Below, piece by piece: positions 11,701 through 20,985 of a stretch of 64,000 nt of DNA (positions are counted from its first letter, which is position 1; each line of letters begins with the position of its first letter). A program made the position numbers and the translations under genes. Below the pieces are notes generated by a model, which saw nothing but the letters and a program-made list of their open reading frames with translations, was not told the origin of the DNA and ran no database searches. The DNA comes from Branchiostoma floridae (Eukaryota > Chordata > Leptocardii > Amphioxiformes > Branchiostomatidae), in assembly GCF_000003815.2 (NCBI RefSeq), contig NC_049986.1:9260167-9324166 (forward strand). Reading direction: 5' to 3'.

Positions 11701-12000
11701 TTGTACTTCAACTATTTCCTAGTACTCAACCTATTTCAATCCAGTGAACATGATCACCTACCATTGGTAAGAGACGTCCTTTCGCATGGCAAGTAAAGCC
11801 ATGAGAATAATGAAACTCTTTTTGCACAAACAATGGGCAACGACACCTGTCCTGCAGTACAATGTGAACCAGTGAGAATTAACCTGAAGAAAGTGACAGA
11901 CGGCCAGTATTGGTTGTGTGAAAAGAGCCTCTTTATTCAGTGACGTACCAACCTCATCGGATGAAACTATTCACGGGAGTAAAGCCATGTGAGCCACATG
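8786..12000. other. Intergenic, no gene seen
   Basis: Only short open frames on both strands, without recognisable domains or splice-linked partners. CA-rich and GT-rich patches occur. A short dispersed repeat is annotated at 11290-11645. The rest holds nothing I can name. Confidence 0.5.
11290..11645 (+). repeat. Dispersed repeat shared with 27360-27555
   Basis: Blocks such as TTGCAGTACCGCAGAAAGCC, GACCTTCATTTT, a CACACA tract and AACATAACCTTTACATAGGT recur in order at 27360-27555 with variations. No coding frame. Class unknown. Confidence 0.5.
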
Positions 12001-12004
12001 TCAA

Positions 12005-12135
12005 GCACGTTAAAGAACCGGCACCCTCTTTATCAAAAAGAGTAGGTGTCTTTCCGGTGTGAGTGGATCAAACCTTACAGTCTGGTCTTACACTGCTTGT
12101 ACGTACCGTACGAACCTGGTGTGTTACGCCTTAAG
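12005..12135 (+). repeat. Dispersed repeat shared with 62150-62285
   Basis: Both copies share AAAGAGTAGGTGTC-like sequence, GTGAGTGGATCAAACCTTAC, CTGCTTGTAC and GTGTTACGCCTTAA in the same order. Probably the 3' part of a retroelement; class not resolved. Confidence 0.55.
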
Positions 12136-12580
12136 GTTTCCAGGTTTATACAGTCATGTGGAATAAACAAATTCACCGAACCCAAGAATTCTATTAACAC
12201 CAAAACCATTTGCTCCATAGAGACCTCCACGGACTTACAAGGAACAAAGAAATGTTTCAGTTACCCTCCACGTTCGCATCATTTCGACTTAGAGAAAAGT
12301 AGCTCTATATTTGGGAACCTGGCTTCCTCATTACTGATATACCACAAGCAAATACGTCCTTTATGAAGCCTAATGATCACCATTAGAGAATTGGCTCTTG
12401 TGAAATTGGCGGAAAACATCAGCAGCGGGGATAGGGTCTTAGTTAAGGACGGATCATTCTAGCTTTAGTAGGAGACGAATATGTCCCTATGGTGCTTTTT
12501 CGTATTAATTCGAATTGGTTCTTTAAGCGAATTGATTCGCACAGATTTTGCCGTGAAAACATGGTCAGAGTGGGCAATAA

Positions 12581-12966
12581 TAGGTACCGGACGGTGATAG
12601 GTACCGCTATGCTAACGTTGATTGGTTCCATCATCTCATACGTCATCAGTGACGTCATGTTAAAACATGCAAACTACATGTACTACTGTAGTTTGCCGAG
12701 TGTGAACATCAGGACCAGCATTGATAATCATAGGACCTATGATAATCAACTCTGGTCATGATGTTTACACTATGATAGGTACCGGACGATGATAGGTACC
12801 ACTATGTTAGCGTTGATTGGTCCATCATCTCATACGTCATCAGTGACGTCATGTTAGAACATGCATGCTATTACTGTAGTTTGCCGACTGTGAACGTCAT
12901 GACCAGAGTTGACTTTAATAGGTACCGGACCATAATAGGTACAGCTATGTTAACGATGATTGACAT
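12581..12966 (+). repeat. Tandem repeat of about 2.4 units with palindrome and CRE sites
   Basis: ATAGGTACCGGAC begins units at 12581, 12775 and 12918. Units 1 and 2 share TTGATTGG, CATCATCTCATACGTCATCA, GTGACGTCATGTTA and TACTGTAGTTTGCCGA. Unit 1 also contains a near-perfect palindrome (about 12700-12768, arms near 34 bp). Each full unit carries one TGACGTCA (12650 and 12844). Confidence 0.75.
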
Positions 12967-13343
12967 TCTAAAGTTTCTATTTCACAAGCTTTTCGCAATG
13001 GCTGATTTATTCAGCAGAACACCTCTAAAAAGAACTTAAAAAGACCAAGCTTTGTACTCTTACACTTCAAATGGGGTTAAGGTATCAACTTTTATCATTT
13101 ATTTTGCAACTTTTATAGTGTGATAACTAGTGGGAGTATCACCGACATACGATATTTCTGTGCGCGCTACGGTCTTTGTAAGACCGCCATGGCATGCCGT
13201 AAATCCACGGTAATTTGAGCTTGGTTTATTGCATCCTACTACAGTACTTTAAATTCATAGAAGACTACTATTACAGCGTCAAAGGCAAGAGAAACGCGGT
13301 AAATTGTAATTCATTGTGATACATCCAGTAGGTACCAAATCCT

Positions 13344-13543
13344 AAGGCCTAGGTCACATTTCCAAACCGGGGCCCGGTCGGGATGTTTAAAGAAACGAAA
13401 AACTAAAATGTATACCTAGAAATATCCACATATTATCCCCATTAATCTTTTGAAACTTAGTGTATTCTGATGTCTTTTATATAATTCTTTTCGCTCCCGA
13501 AAGCTGCTCGGCCGGCCCCAGTTTGGAAATGTGACCTAAGCCC
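13344..13543 (+). mobile_element. MITE family C, copy 1
   Basis: Inverted ends: GGCCTAGGTCACATTTCCAA and CCGGGGCCCGG at the left; GGCCCCAGTTTGGAAATGTG and ACCTAAGCC at the right. About 35-bp TIRs enclose about 130 bp of AT-rich, non-coding DNA. Confidence 0.7.
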
Positions 13544-13683
13544 AATAATGAGGCTGTTGTAAAGTGCTCTAGGCACCTCCTCGAACACGGGACTAGTTTC
13601 ACGTCCCTTCCGAAACATAAATGCAGCTCCAACCGCGATTTCCCCTCCCTGAATTTGGACCGGAGTCTCCCAGTTAGCTTTAT

Positions 13684-13867
13684 AGGCCAACGTCACATAT
13701 TCAAACCGGGGTCCGGCCGGGTATGATATAAAAGACAGCAAACTACACAAGACGTAAAGAGAATAGTCGTGGGCATCATTTTTGTATATTTTTCCGTACA
13801 CATTTCTATTTTTCGCTTCAACAAACAGCCCCAGGCCGGGCCCCGGTTTGGAATGTGACGTCAGCCT
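13684..13867 (+). mobile_element. MITE family C, copy 2
   Basis: Ends AGGCCAACGTCACATATTCA and GGTTTGGAATGTGACGTCAG are the inverted TIRs of the same family as 13344-13543, one element 140 bp further on. The right TIR happens to contain a perfect CRE (13856-13863). Confidence 0.7.
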
Positions 13868-13869
13868 TT

Positions 13870-13925
13870 AACAAACTAATTTAGACCTAAACTGTGAGAC
13901 TGCTACCAATTGAGCCACAGAGACA
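13870..13925 (-). repeat. tRNA-derived SINE fragment (box A)
   Basis: The reverse strand reads CTGTGGCTCAATTGGTAGCA then GTCTCACAG. TGGCTCAATTGG fits the RNA polymerase III box A consensus. The expected box B is degenerate, so it is not a working tRNA gene. Confidence 0.35.
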
Positions 13926-14123
13926 TCCATTGCGTTAAATATTCCCCTCAAACGCACATGGGTAAGTACGTTGACATTTGCCACCAACTTGACAAGCAAT
14001 CAATCTCATGAGACTCAGGTTCATTATGTATGCAAGTCACGTACAAGACATTGACTGGGTTTACATATATGTGTTTTCCAAGTCAACTTGGAGTACACTC
14101 CCTAGCCCTGGAAACCCACCTAT

Positions 14124-14160
14124 AAGGCACGTCACATAAATCGGACCCCAGCCGGGCAGC
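14124..14160 (+). mobile_element. MITE family C, single-end fragment
   Basis: AAGGCACGTCACATAAATCG then GACCCCAGCCGGG matches one TIR of the family at 13344 and 13684. No partner end was found nearby. Confidence 0.45.
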
Positions 14161-14304
14161 TTTTGTGAAAGAAAAGTATGATATGAGATTTTGATATTAA
14201 TTTTTGTGAGTGACCCTTTACTTTTATTGTGCTTTTCTGTATTAGAATAGTCATTTCTTTTTGTATACGCGAAGGAGGTATTGTGGACAGAAGAGTTTTC
14301 TTTT

Positions 14305-14451
14305 ACACAACCAGTTTAATTTTCTCACCTGCTGACGTTTCGATGTCTGTCGGACATCTTCTTCAGAGCCTCTAACAGTTATAATTAGAAGCTCTGAGGA
14401 AGATGTCTGACAGACATCGAAACGTCAGCAGGTGAGAAAAACTGGTTGTGT
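14305..14451. repeat. Long inverted repeat with hammerhead-like core in each arm
   Basis: Arms 14305-14372 and 14387-14451 are nearly complementary, with a short AT-rich loop. Each arm, read outward, gives CTGARGA, a 6-7 bp stem (GATGTC/GACATC type), then GAAACGTC. CUGANGA-stem-GAAAC is the conserved part of hammerhead ribozymes found in Penelope-like retroelements. A convincing stem III and cleavage site are not evident, so the ribozyme reading is only a possibility. Confidence 0.6.
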
Positions 14452-15338
14452 CAAAGACACTCTTATGTCCTATGATCTACCAACCCGATGGAGGTTTTGT
14501 GGTTGGTTATACCTGTACGTTCGCAGTTATAACTCAGGATCATTTTGCTGCATTGGTATGTAGTTTGGCATGTCGTCGGCTGATGCCATATAATCAAATC
14601 AACATGGTCTAATTGTTATCATATAGTCTTGAGACCGATTTTTATCTTTATTAACCTGCCAATCCTCAGTGCTAGTACGTATGATTGTATATGAAATTAA
14701 ATTGTCTGAGCAGTAGCTAGTATCTGAAAACCCAAGCTGTTCTCTTCGATTATCTTGTTTAAACGTCTTTGTCAAGTCTACTAACTTCTTAGACTTTGTG
14801 AGTTTTCTTTCCTCATAGCGCAGTTAGAATTAGCCTGGGTACCATCCGATTTCTACCGGGGCTCCTTACACTCGCTACCCTAAAAAATGTTTAGGGTGTA
14901 AGTTAGAATTGGTTTCTATGATTAAAACACTTTTTGCTCAAGTGGAATACTTGTGACAGGAAGTTCTAGACGTTTTCCATCCTATCAACTGATTTGTGTT
15001 CACGCTATATGTTATTCTGTAAAAAGGAAATCTGTTTCTGTACAATCCATCATGCGATCAATTTCCGTTCGTGCCATTTGTACAGCGCCAGACTTTAGAT
15101 TAACGACATTACGATGTCGCTCAATTTCCACCAGCCATGCATGTAGTTTGTTGTCGAATGACGTGCTAGTTTCTATGTGACATTTTCCCGCCGGTGAAAC
15201 TGTGCGAATCCCTTCCGCTCCGTGACATTTTGGAGGAGGATATTTCCGTTCCAGGTTGTCGAATTATACAAAGATGCTGGAAAATAGAGGTAACTAAGAT
15301 TCAGTGACAAGGACATTTCACAAATCCTCACCCAGGAA

Positions 15339-15551
15339 GTTCACCTTTATACGCGAGTAACCTTTATCCGTTAATTTTGTTTTTACAAACAGTGTATTCG
15401 GGGATATCAATTCGACGGAATGTGGTTTTCAGTAACACCTTATTGAAAATATTGCAATTTGAAACCAATATCTCTTGACTGTATTCTCCCGAATACCCCA
15501 TTTCTATAAAAACAACGGATATAGGTTACCTCCGCGGATAAAGGTGAACTG
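15339..15551. mobile_element. Foldback MITE (family B), copy 1
   Basis: Family B elements are near-complete palindromes of 170-230 bp. One end reads GTTCACCTTTATCCGCGGGG and AACCTATATCCGTTGTTTTT; the other end is its complement (AACAACGGATATAGGTTACC and GGATAAAGGTGAACTAGCG). No protein is encoded. This copy starts GTTCACCTTTATACGCGAGT and ends GCGGATAAAGGTGAACT. Confidence 0.8.
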
Positions 15552-15727
15552 GCATTATATGTTAAATTTGGCATGTTCAAAACAGAAGATAAAAGAACGT
15601 GACGTTCCACTGCAGTAACAAAGGGAATCGCTAGGAGCACCAAAACAACATTGAACGTTGTCTTTCAGTTAGAGCTACCTACATGCCTATAGAATAAATA
15701 TAGCTTCTTAGATTCTATTTGCCGTAC

Positions 15728-15905
15728 ACACACGTATACAGACGTACAGACTCTCACGCACACATAGACACACACACAAAGACGCTCAGACGCACGCACG
15801 CACACACATGCACACACACACGCACTGACTCACGCGCACAGACACATAGACACACGCAGACGCGCACAAGCACACATACTCACTCTGTCACATAAACACA
15901 AACGA
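15728..15905 (+). repeat. CA/CG-rich microsatellite
   Basis: Imperfect ACAC/GCAC/GACAC repeats, for example ACACACACACGCACTGACTC. Simple-sequence DNA with no coding potential. Confidence 0.85.
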
Positions 15906-16533
15906 AGGTAAAAGCAAATGCGTACAAAGTTGATAACTAATATACCTGTCGTCACATGCAATTAACCCTATAGGGCCCCTGTTGCTATTGACATTACTAG
16001 CGCGCAAAGCAACAGGTCGGATAGTAGATATAATCTGTTCATATTGCCCTTGACATTGAAAATTGACTCTGAACAGCAGGTTTCTTCACGAATTATTCAA
16101 GAAAACATATTTCTCTATCAGATAATTTTCATGCAAACAATGAGGCAAAATACAGTGTAATCTGCATGGCATTTCACCAACGACATATAAGACCGCTCCC
16201 TACACTTTACAGAGATATTTATAGGTTTCATTCGAGCCGTTCGCTTTAGACATTGCTTAGCAACCGGCAATTGGGAAAGATGTTTCATCTACCAGTGCCT
16301 TGCGTTGCCAACACTCCTTGTCTGATGACAGATGATAGTTGCAATGATGATGTGGGAGTATGGCTTAACCGTTGGTGCACGGGGTATACAATTTACTGTA
16401 CTGTACTGTACTGTACGGTGAGCTCTTGCACCTGTCAATTTGCACGGAATCCGTTCTTTAGGTGTGCGTAATTGGTTGTGTTTTTTTTTCATGAAAGTAT
16501 ACTTTACGTGTACTTTAAGATCACAAGTAACGC

Positions 16534-16736
16534 TAATTCGCCTTTATCCGCCGGGTAACTTATATCCGTTGCTTTTAGATACGGGGTATTTAGGGATGGC
16601 AAGACGGTGCGGTGGTTTAAAACTGTAGTTTGAAAGAATTGCAATTTGAAGCCACCGTCCGTCCGTCCGTCGATCCTTAAAAACCACTTTGCAAAAAACA
16701 ACGGATATAGGTCACTTCACGGATAAAGGTGAACTG
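16534..16736. mobile_element. Foldback MITE (family B), copy 2
   Basis: TAATTCGCCTTTATCCGCCG at one end, GGATAAAGGTGAACTGG at the other. The internal GGTGGTTTAAAACTG block faces its complement-like TTGAAGCCACCG. Confidence 0.8.
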
Positions 16737-17064
16737 GTATTGATGATTAATGTAATCTATCGTTTAAAATCACCATTTTCTCACTTCTGTAGCCCTATTT
16801 GAAATTGATATTTAGGAACATAGAGAGATGATCAGCTAACATAAAGTCAGGTATTGAACAGCCTTGGTCAACACCTCGCTGTCGCTTCGTAACAGTAGAC
16901 TTCAAAAGCAGTTATACCGTTAATTTTTAACTTTTGATATGGAAAAATCATGTTGTATGTGTATGTATTGGTATAAATGATTATCCAAAGTCAGATACAC
17001 TTTTCTTTATTGATGCCTACTGTAGTATTGCAAATTATCGGTACATAGATGATATGTAAGGTAA

Positions 17065-17296
17065 CGCTAGTTCACTTTATCCGAGGGTTAACCTATATCC
17101 GATGTTTTTTTTGTGTTTTTTTTTCAAAACAGAGTATTTAGGGATATCAAGGCAACGGTCGGTGGTTTCAAACTGCAGTATTTTGAAAATAAAGCAGTTT
17201 GATATAACAACCGATGTAAGTACCCCATTATCTAAAAATATTGCGGTTTGATATAACAATGGATATAGGTTACCCTACGGATAAAGGTGAACTAAC
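17065..17296. mobile_element. Foldback MITE (family B), copy 3
   Basis: Starts GCTAGTTCACTTTATCCGAG and ends CGGATAAAGGTGAACTAACG. Inner GGGATATCAAG and ATATAACAACCGATG blocks are present; part of the right arm is duplicated. Confidence 0.8.
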
Positions 17297-18640
17297 GTTG
17301 ATATTTCTGGTTGTCAGAAAAACATACAACTACAGTAAGAAGGCGCTAGCACTATGCAATTCTTAGGCACGCGGCAATGAAATGTATAAGACAGTGTCTA
17401 AAAAGGAACCCCTTTCTAGATATTCCAGTCAGTAAGAAGCCCTTCTTGTATTCAAAGATCCCATACCCATATTCCCCTTGCGTTAAAACAGTTCATAGAA
17501 TTAGAATCAGAATCTACGGCGGAAGTCGTTTACGTAACGCCAGCGAACCGGCCCAAACGTGTTTGCGCTGTAATTATTATTACTGAACCGTGCGGTCCGA
17601 ACCACGTAACCGTATCATGCAGAGAGTTCGCTCATAGAGTCAGGCTAGAACAAAGCCATCAAATGCATTGTCAACATCATGTGTAGGTGGTAATAACGAC
17701 TTTATAAGCAACGTTGTGTGCGGACCCATTCAGAGCAGACAGCACAGGGATAACCACACCGCTTTCGATGGATCCACATGAGTAGATTTCAGCTGGCAAG
17801 GTTGGTATAACGTGTTCTTTACACCAATGATATCTCACGATATTAATGAATTGAATCCGTGAGTATCGCGATTTTTTAACGTCCTGTTATGTAACATTTT
17901 ATTCGCGAAATTAAGAAATATTCTCTACAACAAACTATTCTGATTTATTCATGTAAATGTTTCAGCATATTTGCATCATTATTTCGTATTTCTAGTGCTT
18001 GTAACCCTCAATAAACGAGCTATACGAGCTACAATTTTTTTAAAAATCATATCATGCAGATCTTCTTGTTCTTAACAACAACATACCGTACACTGGTTTG
18101 AAAGATCACAGTTTTTAAACATGTTTGTATGGTGCAATCATGTTGTAACGCCCCTCCCTAAATGTTGGTATGCAATATGTAGCGTTGTTCTAACTTACTA
18201 TGTAAACAAATGGTAGGAAAATCTACTTTCTATATTGTCCTGATGTTACACTATGGTCCTTTAATTATAGTTTGGGGGCCACATGTTCAGTGATATCTAC
18301 TAAGTTATATTTTCTATGACAGTATCAGGTATTCTATTAAATCTTTCCATCACACTAAGCAAGATATTACCTTTGATGCAATGATATAGGAGCGAGGTTG
18401 GTTCGTTTAATACTGTGGTAGTGAGGAAGTGATATCTTGCGAGCCAGATATTGAATTTCATAGTGCTTATTTTCTATTCTATTCTATTCTAGACATTGCA
18501 AGAATCAATTCATGTCATGTTCTGTTGCCATTCAACCCTAGTTCTATGATATTTGTCTATTGTATATATATATGACACTTTTGTTTACATCTAACTATTA
18601 TCGGATCAATTTTGATTTCTCTCTCCTCTTTTTATTATCA

Positions 18641-18725
18641 ATATGATGATATGATAATAATCTTTATTGCATGTTCATGCCCGTAGGCTAAATGCACAAA
18701 TGACCGCAAGTGGTCCAATGGATGA
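18641..18725 (-). mobile_element. LINE 3' tail
   Basis: The reverse strand reads GAACATGCAATAAAGATTAT then TATCATATCAT: a poly(A)-type signal followed by a short simple repeat, the usual 3' end of a 5'-truncated non-LTR element. Confidence 0.5.
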
Positions 18726-20038
18726 AAAGGAATAAAAAACAACTGAACTTAAACAGTAGTTTCAGTTAGACTAATAAAGAATGATGTAAAATATCATGTG
18801 TCTCTACAGAAAGCATCATAATACTATCGTTAACAGCTACATATAATATTTTCTTCTCTTCTTCTCTATTATGATTGACAGAATTGGGAATCGAAGGGTT
18901 AAAAATTCTTCTTCAGTTCATCTTATATCCTTCATTGCTAGGAGGTTTTCAAGAAAAACACACACTATATGTTTTCCACTTATTCAGCGTTGTGAATTAC
19001 CACCTTTGACGATTGGTCGCCATTACCGTCGCCATGACAACGGTACTTCAACGAATGAATGCGCATTGAAACTGATGACGTAGTCCTATGGTGTCGCTAA
19101 TTGAATATCCGACCACATGGCGAGATTGTGATCAGAAAAAGAGAGATTATAAAACAGCTGTGATTTATGATATTATACATTCAAAGTAATGTATATCAAT
19201 ATTGACTATGGGCATCTATATATGTTCTTGTGGGGGCTAGTTCATTATTATCGTCTTCTTCATTATGATGCCCTAACCTTCAGTAAGTGTTACCCTTAAG
19301 TGTGCCGCTCTTTGGAATGTTTATAATATTGCAGATCAAGTATGTGTACGTATGTCTGGCTTAAACACACAGAAATTGTCAGATTAGCCAACGTTAAATT
19401 TAATCATAATGTATGTATCACCCTGTGTTGTTTACGCTACACATGTTGATGCATGATACACAAAATCTAGACTAAGGTTAACGTATTATTTTCTATTTGC
19501 GCAGGGAAAATATTAGAATATAATTGAATTATACCTATGGATCAAATTTATTTAACTAAGCCGAAAAAAGTGGGATACATTTATATTCTACATCCATTTT
19601 TCAATTGTTTGGACATAATAACCTGTAGTCGCGGTAAAGTTTAGACGTATAATATCCTCATATTTCTATATTCAATTTATGGCTACCAGTTAAGCCCCTG
19701 TTGTTGTTGTTTTTACCTCGGGACGGCTACGAATATGGGATATGGACATCGATTTTCTGACACATACTGGATTTTATTTCTTGCACTGAATGTTGTGTTG
19801 GTTTGTATCCTGATTACGTGTATCTTTTCTGTGTTAAGTAGCACTCAAGTGGCAAATCAACTTTGATAAGTTAAAGGGTTTACCCAGTCATCTTAAAATG
19901 AAATAAATGAATAAATACTTGGGTCACAATTGGTATCCCCCTAAAAGCACCCTAACACCTCCGCGAAACTGAACTATTGTCTGCTTCTAGGCATGTCCAA
20001 ATCAAAGAATTTAAGCACAGGAAATCATGCAACAGACG

Positions 20039-20077
20039 AACATTGATTTGTGGATTAGCCATCCACAAATCAATGTT
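20039..20077. repeat. Perfect short hairpin
   Basis: AACATTGATTTGTGGAT, a five-base TAGCC loop, then the exact complement ATCCACAAATCAATGTT: 17 paired bases with no mismatch. Function unknown. The stem is short for a microRNA precursor. Confidence 0.8.
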
Positions 20078-20508
20078 CCGATTGCAAAGGTCATAGCTTA
20101 CTTGGTAAAGTCTCAAAGGTTTATAATCCATTACACTAGATTTAAGGAACAATTAGGGAAGGTTCATTAATGATGGTGGATGTGGGTTGAGGAGTAAACT
20201 TCGTTATAGCTTTGTTCTGTTTTCGGTTCTTTTTTTAATTCTTGACAACATATCTTGTACATTTCTTTGTCATTCAGTTGCATTTCCCTCAAGTTCTTGA
20301 GCACCTCAGTTTGAAAACCTCACACACAAGGTTTGAATCTGTTTCTTCTTCATACAACTCCCTCCTCACAATTACTACTTGTCAGTCCCTTCCTCTACTA
20401 CTTTTTCCAGTATGCATATTGCATATTTATAAGTGCGGACTCAATACTGTCAATAAAAATGCCACATACGTGAAGAAGATCTCCTGATCGGGATCCCAAA
20501 CACGACTA

Positions 20509-20626
20509 TGACGTCACCCAGGTTCCACCTCGGGAATAACAAGGCCGAAGATGACGTCACACTCGGTCATTAGCGATCACTAGACAGGAAGAATTCAAGA
20601 CATATTTCATGTAGCTGATGACGTCA
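20509..20626. promoter_or_regulatory. Cluster of three palindromic CRE sites
   Basis: TGACGTCA occurs at 20509-20516, 20552-20559 and 20619-20626. This full palindrome is the CREB/ATF recognition site. Three in 118 bp outside any recognised repeat suggests a cAMP-responsive regulatory element, about 3.3 kb upstream of the candidate first exon of the calcium channel. Activity is inference. Confidence 0.45.
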
Positions 20627-20798
20627 TCTTCGTCTAGGGACGTGGTATTCAGAAGGCACTGAACTTTCACTTCATTCAGACTACGAAAACATTTGGCCTC
20701 CAGTGCATATCATAAAGATGATATGATTTATAAAATCATTATGAATGAATAATTCTTTATTTTGCAAATCAATCCCAAGGGTTAATTGCAATAACTCC

Positions 20799-20985
20799 AG
20801 TTCACCTTTGTCCATGGGGTAACCTATATCCGTTGTTTTTAGAAACAGGGTATTTATAGATATCAAGTCCACGGACAGTGTCACTGAATTGCAATGTTTT
20901 TAACGGTCCACCTAATATGCTTAAATGGCCTGTTGTTAAAAACAACGGATAAAGGTTGCCTGGCAGATAAAGGTGAAGTCGCGTT
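20799..20985. mobile_element. Foldback MITE (family B), copy 4
   Basis: Starts AGTTCACCTTTGTCCATGGG, ends GGCAGATAAAGGTGAAGTCG. Contains CCTATATCCGTTGTTTTTAG and its complement AACAACGGATAAAGGTTGCC. Confidence 0.8.

Larger units (their letters stand above)
17297..20498. other. Intergenic, no gene seen
   Basis: AT-rich. Contains a TTCTA pentamer run near 18478, a LINE tail at 18641 and a perfect 17-bp-arm hairpin at 20039. An RFX-like X-box (GTCGCCATGACAAC) lies at 19028-19041. No exon-like frame with splice sites was found. Confidence 0.5.

Noticed and set aside
13870-13925. Functional tRNA gene
   Set aside because: Box A is good, but box B and the acceptor stem are degenerate; listed only as a SINE fragment.
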